Assembly: GCA_009924735.1 (NCBI GenBank)
Contig: RFQZ01000014.1
Coordinates: 1-59,461 of the forward strand
Length of the DNA stretch: 59,461 nucleotides
Source: Flavobacteriia bacterium
GTDB lineage: Bacteria; Bacteroidota; Bacteroidia; Flavobacteriales_D; Crocinitomicaceae
Direction: 5' to 3'
Both the position numbers and the translations under genes were made by a program. Below the pieces are notes generated by a model. The model was not told where the DNA came from and did no database searches. It was given only the letters and a program-made list of their open reading frames with translations. Within the stretch, counting starts at the first letter, position 1, and every line of letters starts with the position of its first letter. Shown piece after piece: positions 1 through 7,316 of the stretch.

Positions 1-366
1 AACCAATGAAGAAGATTCCAAGATGTTTTGGGTATATTTCCCATAATGCCCGTAGCGAATTTTGCTTTTGGGGTAGCTCATGATTTTAGGTCTCTCATTG
101 AGCACTTCAGGTTTTGGAATTTCGTAGGGGGAATCCACATCGAGTTTAAAATCTGACATTACAAACAAGTGCGTCCAAAGTTTATGTCTAAAATCATCCA
201 CATCACGAAGATGGGGATTGAGTTGACCCATTACTTCAATAATGGCTTGGGCGGCTCGGTTTCGTTCTTTTTTTTCTTGAATTTCCATTGCATGTGCAAT
301 CATATTCTGAACATTCCTTCCGTATTCTGGAAGGATAAGCCTTCCTCTTGTTGTATTATATTCCAT
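1..366 (-). CDS. DUF4290 family protein (3' end outside window)
   Basis: Incomplete gene: the start codon is at 366 and the frame is open to the window edge, giving the first 122 residues. The N-terminus begins MEYNTTRGRLILPEYGRN and continues with a conserved stretch containing GQLNPHLRDVDDF and KLWTHLF, which I recognise as DUF4290, a family of unknown function found mainly in Bacteroidota. Its ATG shares one base with the purL stop codon (TAATG), so the two genes are probably co-transcribed and translationally coupled. In related genomes DUF4290 genes often precede murA; whether that holds here lies outside the window. No signal peptide or membrane segment is visible, so a cytoplasmic location is inferred. 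Confidence 0.85.
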   Translation of the reverse strand, partial: MEYNTTRGRLILPEYGRNVQNMIAHAMEIQEKKERNRAAQAIIEVMGQLNPHLRDVDDFRHKLWTHLFVMSDFKLDVDSPYEIPKPEVLNERPKIMSYPKSKIRYGHYGKYTQNILESSSLV

Positions 367-2606
367 TAATTTTCTTCGATTTTCAACCCTAATGCGTTCA
401 TGTAAATATCCCGAGCATCGTCGATAAATCCAAACGGCATTTCATCAATTTGGAGTTTCCCTTTGGTCACATGTCCTAACAAAGTTATGTTAACTCCGCT
501 ACTTACCATAAATTCTATGAAACTTTCTTCGGTTTCATCAGAGAGTGTCACCACTACCCTGCCCTGCCCTTCGCCAAATAAGAATGCATCCATGCGGATT
601 TCTGAATCTGTAACGATGTCAAATCCAAGTCCGCGTGGCAGTGACATTTCTACCAAGGTGACGAAAAGTCCTCCATCCGAAACATCGTGTGCAGCATTGA
701 TCAGTTTGTCTTTTATCAAAGTTTGCACGGCTTGCTGCATTTGAAATTCCTCTTCCAAATTGAAATAAGGAGCGGGTGTATTTTTTACCCCATGATAGGT
801 CGCTAAATATTCTGAAGAGGCAATGTCGTCGTTGTATTCACCAATAAGGAAAATCAGGTCACCTTTCTCCTTAAAATCCAGGGTCATTTTATTGGTTTTA
901 TCGGCCAAAATGCCAATCATCCCAATGGTTGGGGTTGGAAAAACGGGAACCTCCTTGCCATTGCTCACGGTTTGGTTGTAGAAGGATACATTTCCGCCAG
1001 TAACAGGCGTACCAAATTTTAGACATGCGGTTGTCATGCCTTTGATGGCGCCCACAAATTGCCAATAGCATTCTGGGTTGTATGGATTTCCGAAATTCAA
1101 ACAATTGGTAATGGCGGAAGGAATTCCTCCTGACACGGAGATGTTACGTGCGGCTTCAGAAACGGCAATCATGGTACCTACTTCTGGATCTGCAGCGACA
1201 TATCGAGAATTACAATCAACGGTCATCGCCAGGGCTTTATCGGTTCCTTTAACGTTTACGATGGCTGCATCGGATGGTGCATTGGTAGACATGTTAACGG
1301 TACCTACCATTGAATCATATTGTTCATAGATCCAACGTTTGGAGGCAATGTTTGGAAAGGATAAAAGCTTAAAACCTACTTCATAAAGGTTCTTGGGAAT
1401 TTCAATTTTCGAAGGGTCAAATCGCTTCGCTTCTTGAAAGGAAGCAGGTTCTACATATTCCCTTTTGTTTTGTGGTGCACCTCCTCCCAATACCAAGGAT
1501 TCCGCAGGAACATCCCCAACCATTTCATCGTTCATAAAATAGCGTACCCTTCCGGTTTCGGTGACAAAACCTATTTCCTCTGCATTGAGGTCCCACTTGT
1601 CAAAGATTGCTTTTACCACAGATTCTTTTCCTTTGTGAACGACCACGAGCATGCGTTCTTGACTTTCAGAAAGTAAGATTTCATATGGGAGCATGTTTTC
1701 TTGTCTGGTAGGTACCTTATCCAAGAAAATATCCATACCAACCTTTCCTGCGGCAGACATCTCACAGGTGGAGCAGGTAATGCCTGCAGCACCCATGTCT
1801 TGCATACCCACGATGGCGTCTGTATGCGAGAGTTCAAGCGTTGCTTCCAAAAGTAACTTTTCCATAAAAGGGTCTCCTACTTGAACAGAGGGAAGGTCAT
1901 TTACTGAATCTTCAGTGATGTCTTTGGATGCGAACGCTGCGCCCGCAATTCCATCTTTACCGGTTGAAGAACCTACAATAAATACTGGATTTCCTTTTCC
2001 TTTTGCAGTGGCAGAGATGGTTTTATTGCTGTCAATGATACCTGCTGAAAATGCATTTACAAGTGGATTGGTGTTGAATGAATCATCAAAGAACACTTCT
2101 CCTCCAACGATGGGAATTCCAAAAGCATTTCCATAATCACCAATTCCTTTTACGACGCCTTTAACGAGCCACTTGGTTCTTGGCAGGTCAAGGTTACCAA
2201 AACGCAACGAATTCAGCTGCGCAATGGGACGTGCACCCATGGTAAAAATATCTCGGTTGATTCCTCCTACCCCTGTTGCTGCACCTTGATAAGGTTCTAA
2301 CGCACTTGGGTGATTGTGTGATTCAATTTTAAAAACGCAGCCAAGGCCATCGCCGATGTCTACCATTCCTGCATTTTCCTCACCCGCTTTGACCAACATA
2401 TGGGGACCGTCTTTCGGCAAGGTTTTTAACCAAAGAATAGAGTTTTTGTAAGAGCAATGCTCTGACCACATCACTGAATAGACAGCAGTTTCTGTAAAAT
2501 TGGGGGTTCGACCTAAAATGTCTTTGATTTGCTCAAATTCATCAGCTCTTAGGCCAAGTTCAATGGCTTGTGCCAGCGTAGCTTCTTTTTGTAAAGTATT
2601 TTCCAT
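366..2606 (-). CDS. purL: Phosphoribosylformylglycinamidine synthase subunit PurL
   Basis: Fourth step of purine synthesis: ATP- and glutamine-dependent conversion of FGAR to FGAM. The 746-residue length matches the small PurL that works with separate PurQ and PurS subunits, not the 1300-residue fused enzyme. Visible motifs are WSEHCSYKNS (residues 47-56, with the conserved His), ESHNHPSALEPYQGAATGVGG (about 95-115) and the glycine-rich second half containing TGGNVSFYN. The frame opens at 2648, but MENTLQKEATLAQ at 2606 is the better start because the upstream residues do not resemble the family and a TACTTTTG -7 box lies at 2622-2629. It is followed by the overlapping DUF4290 gene. purQ and purS are not in the window. 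Confidence 0.97.
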   Translation of the reverse strand: MENTLQKEATLAQAIELGLRADEFEQIKDILGRTPNFTETAVYSVMWSEHCSYKNSILWLKTLPKDGPHMLVKAGEENAGMVDIGDGLGCVFKIESHNHPSALEPYQGAATGVGGINRDIFTMGARPIAQLNSLRFGNLDLPRTKWLVKGVVKGIGDYGNAFGIPIVGGEVFFDDSFNTNPLVNAFSAGIIDSNKTISATAKGKGNPVFIVGSSTGKDGIAGAAFASKDITEDSVNDLPSVQVGDPFMEKLLLEATLELSHTDAIVGMQDMGAAGITCSTCEMSAAGKVGMDIFLDKVPTRQENMLPYEILLSESQERMLVVVHKGKESVVKAIFDKWDLNAEEIGFVTETGRVRYFMNDEMVGDVPAESLVLGGGAPQNKREYVEPASFQEAKRFDPSKIEIPKNLYEVGFKLLSFPNIASKRWIYEQYDSMVGTVNMSTNAPSDAAIVNVKGTDKALAMTVDCNSRYVAADPEVGTMIAVSEAARNISVSGGIPSAITNCLNFGNPYNPECYWQFVGAIKGMTTACLKFGTPVTGGNVSFYNQTVSNGKEVPVFPTPTIGMIGILADKTNKMTLDFKEKGDLIFLIGEYNDDIASSEYLATYHGVKNTPAPYFNLEEEFQMQQAVQTLIKDKLINAAHDVSDGGLFVTLVEMSLPRGLGFDIVTDSEIRMDAFLFGEGQGRVVVTLSDETEESFIEFMVSSGVNITLLGHVTKGKLQIDEMPFGFIDDARDIYMNALGLKIEEN

Positions 2607-2621
2607 GATAATTTTCAAAGA

Positions 2622-2629
2622 CAAAAGTA
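2622..2629 (-). promoter_or_regulatory. -7 promoter box for purL
   Basis: Read on the minus strand this is TACTTTTG, matching the Bacteroidota -7 consensus TAnnTTTG. It lies 15 bases upstream of the chosen purL start. A convincing -33 TTTG at the usual distance was not found, so the call rests on the -7 box and its position. Confidence 0.5.
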
Positions 2630-2685
2630 AGGAATATCTTTTAGCCAATCAGGGGCTAACACAACAAACAAAACCAACTTTATTA

Positions 2686-2712
2686 ACAAAAAAAAATCCA
2701 GTTTCCCGGATT
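2686..2712 (-). terminator. Intrinsic terminator after the zinc-uptake genes
   Basis: On the minus strand AATCC, an eight-base loop and GGATT form a short hairpin followed by a run of nine T. It lies about 25 bases beyond the stop of the small lipoprotein gene and upstream of the purL promoter, so it would separate the two transcription units. The stem is short, which limits confidence. Confidence 0.55.
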
Positions 2713-2736
2713 GTTAAACTTTACAAAACCCCTTTA

Positions 2737-2946
2737 TCAATGGGCACAATGAACCGTATAAGTACCTGTTGTATCTGTATACCCATTCGCTTCCAAAGTC
2801 TCCATTTCATTTCCGCATTTTTCACCTAGCTCAATTTCAGCACCGGCCTTGTCATAATGACAATTCGAACATTGTTTCTTGTTGCAAGACACGAAAGTAA
2901 GCGCAAATAGGCACAAGGACGCAATAAACATTTGTTTAGTTTTCAT
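2737..2946 (-). CDS. Small Cys/His-rich lipoprotein coupled to the zinc receptor
   Basis: A 69-residue lipoprotein of unknown family. The signal peptide ends in the lipobox LTFVSC with Cys21 as predicted lipidation site. The mature part is only about 48 residues yet carries CSNCH (Cys26, Cys29, His30), Cys44 and a C-terminal HCAH (His66, Cys67, His69), an arrangement that could bind one metal ion. The ATG lies inside the last codons of the TonB receptor gene (11-base overlap), so translation is probably coupled. Next to a ZnuD-like receptor and a Zur-type repressor, a periplasmic or surface zinc-handling role is a reasonable inference, but no function is established and the Cys residues could instead form disulfides. 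Confidence 0.8.
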   Translation of the reverse strand: MKTKQMFIASLCLFALTFVSCNKKQCSNCHYDKAGAEIELGEKCGNEMETLEANGYTDTTGTYTVHCAH

Positions 2947-5182
2947 CTGATTGGTTTTTAAGTTTACCGTTGAAATTATACCCAAGACCAAGAAAGAAAT
3001 TCCTTCCGGGAAAAGGCATTTGAATGTTTTTTAATCGTGACAAATGATCTATGTAGGTGGCATTAAGGATGTTTCGACCGCCTGCTTTTATGCTAAATTG
3101 ATTTGATTTACCGAGAACAAATACCAAAGAAAAATCAAGAACATGATAGGCTTTTGATGGGCTTTCCAAGTAGGCAACCTGGTTTTGGGGGCCCATTAAG
3201 GTTGATTGAACATTCACTTCTTTAATTCTAACCTTATTCACTGATTCAAATTCGTAGCGAAAAACATTTTGCATTCTAGGTTGCGGAATCATGGAAACAG
3301 CGCTATCTCCCAAGGCGCTAACATAAAGATAGGACAATGAAACTTCCCAATGTAACCCGTGTGCAAAATGCGGATGTACATGGTACGACAAATCAAGTCC
3401 TGAGAACAAAACTTCATTATTTTGTACATATCGATATCCCGGTATACCGTCAAAAAGCACCCCCATTGGCTCCAAGTAGATATAATCAATAATGTAGCTC
3501 GTAAATGGATTAATTGCAAACGAGCTATGCGCTTGATTCCACTCCAAGGTTACATCCAATTGCGCAGCTTTTTCAGGTGATAACTTAGCATCCCCTACCT
3601 CATACCTAAGGGCTCCATGATGATATCCATTTGAAAACAATTCTGTTAAATGGGGTGCCCGAAACCCCGTTGACAAAGCGGTCCTAAATACCATTCGCTT
3701 TGAACTACGCACTGCGCCAATACTTCCATTTAGACCATTGTAATTCACCACACCCTGGTTCGGTAAGTCTATCCCAAATAAAGTTCTTCGATCAAAACGA
3801 AAACCTGCCTGTATATTCCATCGATTTCGCTCATGATTGACGTTGAAATAACCACCCACATCAATCGATTTCGCATTAGGTATAAGTGTGTCTGAGGCGT
3901 TTTCCGCATTGGTGTTTTTTTGAATCATCGACTGTAATCCTGCAGTGATTTTTGTTGATTTATTCCATTTAATTTGCCATTTCAATTGCGCCAAATGATT
4001 CACCAGGTTCATGCTCAGCGAAGGAATGGTTACCTTCTCGTCAAATTCAATTAATCGATTGACAGTGGCGCCGTACATTATCAGGAAATCGTACCTATCC
4101 CTGTAGAAGTTTGCTGTTGCTTGCAATAGGTGATTTTGAAAAAACTGTGCAGGTAGTTCATAAGTCCGAGCGCGTTCCTCTACCTGAAAAGTCATGGGCG
4201 TAGCTAAGGTGTCATGGGTATGTCCCGGAATTCCCGCCACGGAATGACTGGTGGTATAACGCAATGCATACAAACTGTTCTTCCCTGTGTATGACATGTT
4301 TATTTTCGCTCCGAGGTCGTTAAATCGAGCGTTCTTCGCGAATTTTCCGGAGGGGAGTTGAAAATCGGCATGATTAGCATACGTCGAGGCCACGAACCAC
4401 CTAAACTTACGGTAAGATTCCTTGTAAATAAATTGAGCCCTCCCTCCCAAGGTGTTGGAAAATCCTTCCGATTGAACTTCCAGAGAACGTGCATTTGACG
4501 CAGCAAACGGAGCATCAACCAGGTAAACAACCCCTCCCAATGCATCTGCACCATATAACAAACTTGCTGGACCCTTAATTACCTCAACCGCAGAAACACC
4601 TAAGCTCGTGATGCCTATGCCGTGATCGCCACCCCATTGTTGCCCTTCTAATCTCAACCCATTCAACAAGGTAATGACACGCATTCCTTGCATTCCACGA
4701 ATCACGGGTTTTGAAATTCCATTCCCTAAAGCCGCATTGTATACACCCGGTATTTTTGCCAAAGCCTCCCCAAGGGTTAAATTTGCAATCACGCCAAGCG
4801 AAGACATTTTCTGTGATTCAATGTGGAACGGATTCTTGTTGGATTGAATAAGGGCCCCTGATGAGACAGTCACCTCGTGCATGTCTAAGTGAACAGGCAT
4901 TAAGTTTACCGTGACAGAATTTTGCCCTGCATTCACCGTAAAAAAAGCACTTCGATATCCAAGGGAAACAACTTTTATCGTTAGCGAATTATGCTTATTC
5001 AACGCAAACACACTTCGTCCATCTTTGTTTGTAAGCACCGTCTGGTCGTATTCAACACAGTAAACGGTTGCATCCACCAAGGGCATACCGCGAATTGAAT
5101 CAAATACTTCTACGGTAACTTGTTGGCCATAAAAAGAGGCGGACACAGAGAAAACTAAGCACAAAACAAAGAAAAACTTCAT
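2936..5182 (-). CDS. TonB-dependent outer-membrane receptor, ZnuD-like (probable zinc uptake)
   Basis: A 748-residue outer-membrane receptor. A signal peptide (about residues 1-20) is followed by a carboxypeptidase-regulatory-like domain (about 21-110), a plug domain (about 115-230) with VIRGMQGMRVITLLNGLR and a GGDHG motif, and a beta-barrel ending in a hydrophobic aromatic-rich strand. The plug sequence resembles the ZnuD/copper-zinc receptor group more than siderophore receptors. Loops contain His-rich spots such as GHTHD and GYHHG. It is divergent from a Fur/Zur-type repressor gene with two operators between them, one placed over the expected transcription start, which argues for zinc-repressed expression. 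The metal is inferred; copper or another metal remains possible. Confidence 0.85.
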   Translation of the reverse strand: MKFFFVLCLVFSVSASFYGQQVTVEVFDSIRGMPLVDATVYCVEYDQTVLTNKDGRSVFALNKHNSLTIKVVSLGYRSAFFTVNAGQNSVTVNLMPVHLDMHEVTVSSGALIQSNKNPFHIESQKMSSLGVIANLTLGEALAKIPGVYNAALGNGISKPVIRGMQGMRVITLLNGLRLEGQQWGGDHGIGITSLGVSAVEVIKGPASLLYGADALGGVVYLVDAPFAASNARSLEVQSEGFSNTLGGRAQFIYKESYRKFRWFVASTYANHADFQLPSGKFAKNARFNDLGAKINMSYTGKNSLYALRYTTSHSVAGIPGHTHDTLATPMTFQVEERARTYELPAQFFQNHLLQATANFYRDRYDFLIMYGATVNRLIEFDEKVTIPSLSMNLVNHLAQLKWQIKWNKSTKITAGLQSMIQKNTNAENASDTLIPNAKSIDVGGYFNVNHERNRWNIQAGFRFDRRTLFGIDLPNQGVVNYNGLNGSIGAVRSSKRMVFRTALSTGFRAPHLTELFSNGYHHGALRYEVGDAKLSPEKAAQLDVTLEWNQAHSSFAINPFTSYIIDYIYLEPMGVLFDGIPGYRYVQNNEVLFSGLDLSYHVHPHFAHGLHWEVSLSYLYVSALGDSAVSMIPQPRMQNVFRYEFESVNKVRIKEVNVQSTLMGPQNQVAYLESPSKAYHVLDFSLVFVLGKSNQFSIKAGGRNILNATYIDHLSRLKNIQMPFPGRNFFLGLGYNFNGKLKNQSDEN

Positions 5183-5196
5183 TAAAAAAATATTAA

Positions 5197-5211
5197 TGCA
5201 ACAACGTTGCG
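5197..5211. promoter_or_regulatory. Zur-type operator 1 (inverted repeat)
   Basis: TGCAA, five bases, TTGCG. Its reverse complement aligns with operator 2 at 12 of 15 positions, and both are followed by TTAA on the matching strand, giving the shared pattern GCAAYKTTGTTGCATTAA. It sits just downstream of the receptor gene's -7 box, where a bound repressor would block initiation. Assignment to the adjacent Fur-family protein is inference from position and symmetry. Confidence 0.65.
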
Positions 5212-5216
5212 TTTTG

Positions 5217-5224
5217 CAAATGTA
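5217..5224 (-). promoter_or_regulatory. -7 promoter box for the ZnuD-like receptor
   Basis: On the minus strand TACATTTG, matching TAnnTTTG exactly, 34 bases upstream of the receptor start. It lies between the two inverted-repeat operators, so both could control it. Confidence 0.55.
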
Positions 5225-5233
5225 AAAATTTAT

Positions 5234-5248
5234 TGCAATTTTGTTGCA
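5234..5248. promoter_or_regulatory. Zur-type operator 2 (inverted repeat)
   Basis: TGCAA, five bases, TTGCA: a near-perfect palindrome with the same half-sites and spacing as operator 1, 37 bases away centre to centre and in mirror orientation, with TTAA trailing toward the repressor gene. It lies 14 bases before the repressor start, so autoregulation is likely. Confidence 0.65.
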
Positions 5249-5262
5249 TTAAAAAATCATTA

Positions 5263-5655
5263 ATGCCTGTCGTTAGGAATACAAAAGCAAAACAAGCCGT
5301 CTTAGACGAGATGAGCCGAGCGAATCGCGCCTTGAGTCAACCCGAATTGTTTGAACGTTTAAATGGTATTTGTGATCGCGTAACGGTTTACCGCATTCTG
5401 GACCGGTTGATTTCTGAGAAGAAAATACATAAAATCGTTAACATCGATGGGGTTTTGAATTATGCCTTGTGTCAAACATGCGATGACCATGTAGCACATT
5501 CCCACGACCACTTTCACTTTAGTTGCACCCAATGTAAGCGTATCGAATGCTTAGAAGAGAACCAGATTCAGTTAAATTTACCCATCAATTATCAGGTTCA
5601 AGAACTGTATCTCACCATATCAGGTGTTTGTCCAGGTTGTATGACCTTAAAATGA
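5263..5655 (+). CDS. Fur-family transcriptional repressor, probably Zur
   Basis: A 130-residue Fur-family regulator. The N-terminal winged helix contains the recognition-helix signature DRVTVYRILDRL (about residues 38-49). The C-terminal part has the metal-binding His cluster HVAHSHDHFHFSC and two structural CxxC pairs (Cys88/Cys91 and Cys123/Cys126), so the structural zinc site is intact. The frame is open from 5233, but MPVVRNTKAKQ at 5263 fits the family and places operator 2 upstream rather than inside the gene. Divergence from a ZnuD-like receptor suggests that it senses zinc; Fur-type iron sensing cannot be excluded from sequence alone. Confidence 0.87.
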   Translation: MPVVRNTKAKQAVLDEMSRANRALSQPELFERLNGICDRVTVYRILDRLISEKKIHKIVNIDGVLNYALCQTCDDHVAHSHDHFHFSCTQCKRIECLEENQIQLNLPINYQVQELYLTISGVCPGCMTLK

Positions 5656-5667
5656 AACGCTAATTTG

Positions 5668-5675
5668 TACATTTG
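5668..5675 (+). promoter_or_regulatory. -7 promoter box close to the start codon
   Basis: TACATTTG, an exact TAnnTTTG match, ends six bases before the ATG of the lipoprotein gene at 5682. It would drive the lipoprotein, DUF1003 and channel-like genes, with little or no 5' leader. Confidence 0.55.
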
Positions 5676-5681
5676 AAATCG

Positions 5682-6203
5682 ATGAAAGCATTTTATCACT
5701 TCTTCTTATTGTCATTCATGTTGTTTGGTTGCGCCGCTAAGGAGAATTTAGACCCTCGGTTTATGCTTGAAAGCGAATGCATGGTATATCAAAAAGATGT
5801 AAAAACCGAAAGTCACCGTGGCTTTTCCCTTTCCTACATATCAAAAGACTCAAAAAATCAATGTGCTAAGCAATCCTTGAAACACATTGTGATCTTAAAA
5901 TTTCGGGACAAGACGGAAACCATCATTCGTGCTCGAAAACCTAGGAAATACATCCAAAGCCTTGGAAAATGGAAGCAAGAAATCGAATCAGATTCCACGC
6001 GCATCATCCGCCTAGAAGCAAAAGGGGCTGACGTTAACCTCACCTTGGGAAAAATATACCTACATTCACATGATTCTCTGTATGCAAAGCAATATTTACC
6101 TTATGGTCATATTCACTTGCAAAAGCGAAACAACCGTTGGGAAAAAGATTCTCTCGTTTACAATCCATCATTCCCTTTAAAGCGCCCCTTAAAAAATGAC
6201 TAA
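5682..6203 (+). CDS. Lipoprotein of unknown function
   Basis: A 173-residue predicted lipoprotein: a hydrophobic signal peptide with lipobox LFGC at about residues 16-19. The mature part is charged and beta-rich in appearance, without a motif I recognise. The ATG at 5682 is preferred over a TTG at 5673 because the TTG lies inside the -7 box. The last eight bases overlap the start of the DUF1003 gene, so this is the first gene of a three-gene unit with the DUF1003 and channel-like proteins. A role linked to those envelope proteins is possible but unsupported beyond position. Confidence 0.75.
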   Translation: MKAFYHFFLLSFMLFGCAAKENLDPRFMLESECMVYQKDVKTESHRGFSLSYISKDSKNQCAKQSLKHIVILKFRDKTETIIRARKPRKYIQSLGKWKQEIESDSTRIIRLEAKGADVNLTLGKIYLHSHDSLYAKQYLPYGHIHLQKRNNRWEKDSLVYNPSFPLKRPLKND

Positions 6204-6891
6204 AACTAAAAGCAGCGTTTCCGGCAAAGAAATAAGTCAAAATGAATCTGTACAAGCAGCGGACATAAGGGACAGCTTGTTTCGTTTCATTCAGAAAGCG
6301 CATCCAAGTTTTACGGAGAGCAGCATCATCAGCATTGAAGAATTAAATTCGTTTCGAAGAACATACATCACCCAACTGGTCTTGGAGGAAAAGGGAGAAT
6401 TGGCAAAAGTGGATTTGGATGTACTGGAAGCGATTCAAAACAATTCCGTTTTAACCGAAAACCTTGAGGCAACGAATGAAAAAGAACTGACCCTTGGGCA
6501 AAGAATGGCTGATGCCATCGCAACTTTTGGAGGGAGCTGGACCTTCATCATCATCTTCTTTTCTTTTTTAATGGTATGGATTGTACTTAACGCATGGATT
6601 TTAGGCCAAAAACAATACGATCCCTATCCGTTTATTTTACTTAACCTCATTTTATCTTGTTTGGCAGCAATCCAAGCCCCCATCATCATGATGAGCCAAA
6701 ACCGTCAGGAACAGAAAGACCGAAGCAGGGCAGAGAACGACTATAAAATCAACTTAAAAGCCGAATTGGAAATCAAGTTGTTAAGTGAAAAAATTGACCA
6801 CCTCATCATTCATCAAAACAAAAAATTACTTGAAATTCAAGAAGTGCAAATCGATTATCTTTCCGACCTCATGAAATCTAAATCGAAATAG
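6196..6891 (+). CDS. DUF1003 membrane protein
   Basis: A 231-residue inner-membrane protein. The DUF1003 core is clear: GQRMADAIATFGGSWTFI (about residues 101-118), DPYPFILLNLILS, AAIQAPIIMMSQNRQ and a following acidic/basic helix with DYKINLKAELEI. Two membrane segments lie at about 115-136 and 143-165. The N-terminal 95 residues and C-terminal 60 residues are soluble and likely helical. DUF1003 has no agreed function, though members often sit near ion-transport genes. It overlaps the upstream lipoprotein gene by eight bases and is followed after two bases by a small channel-like protein, which fits a joint membrane complex. Confidence 0.9.
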   Translation: MTKTKSSVSGKEISQNESVQAADIRDSLFRFIQKAHPSFTESSIISIEELNSFRRTYITQLVLEEKGELAKVDLDVLEAIQNNSVLTENLEATNEKELTLGQRMADAIATFGGSWTFIIIFFSFLMVWIVLNAWILGQKQYDPYPFILLNLILSCLAAIQAPIIMMSQNRQEQKDRSRAENDYKINLKAELEIKLLSEKIDHLIIHQNKKLLEIQEVQIDYLSDLMKSKSK

Positions 6892-6893
6892 AC

Positions 6894-7241
6894 ATGGAAC
6901 ACAAAGGTCAAAAAATTGCAACGAACGAACATTTTTTGAAGAGAATGGGAAAGTATTTACTTTTTACTTCTCTCTTGGTATTTATCTCCTTGTTCATTGG
7001 AACGCTTGGATACCATTGGATAGGAAAAACCTCATGGCTCGACAGTTTTCATATGTCTTCCATGATTCTAACGGGTATGGGTCCGGTTGTCGAACTCAAA
7101 ACAACTGCTGGAAAATTGTTCTCGTCCTTTTATGCATTGTACAGCGGCGTAGCCTTTTTAAGCATCACGGCGGTTTTTTTCGCACCCATCATCCATCGCC
7201 TGTTACATATTCTGCACGTCGAAGATACCGATGCAAATTAA
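6894..7241 (+). CDS. Two-helix, pore-loop (channel-like) membrane protein
   Basis: A 115-residue protein with the layout of a minimal cation channel: a first membrane helix (about residues 20-42), a re-entrant loop region SFHMSSMILTGMGPV (about 51-65) and a second membrane helix (about 73-96), with short charged ends. The loop sits where the potassium filter TVGYG would be but reads TGMGP, so potassium selectivity is not predicted. It begins two bases after the DUF1003 stop codon. I recognise no named family. A non-selective or unusual ion pore partnered with DUF1003 is inferred from topology and position only. Confidence 0.75.
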   Translation: MEHKGQKIATNEHFLKRMGKYLLFTSLLVFISLFIGTLGYHWIGKTSWLDSFHMSSMILTGMGPVVELKTTAGKLFSSFYALYSGVAFLSITAVFFAPIIHRLLHILHVEDTDAN

Positions 7242-7292
7242 TTTTCCTAAGGGACAAAGATTGAATTGTACAAATGAACTGAGAATTTTACC

Positions 7293-7300
7293 TAATTTCG
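7293..7300 (+). promoter_or_regulatory. Probable -7 box for lpdA
   Basis: TAATTTCG, one mismatch to TAnnTTTG, ends 16 bases before the lpdA ATG, the distance seen for several other genes in this window. No clear -33 element was found. Confidence 0.4.
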
Positions 7301-7316
7301 TGACAAAATTTCAACT

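Noticed and set aside
169..369. Plus-strand 66-codon frame at the left edge
   Set aside because: Antisense to the DUF4290 gene, which has strong family features in its own frame.
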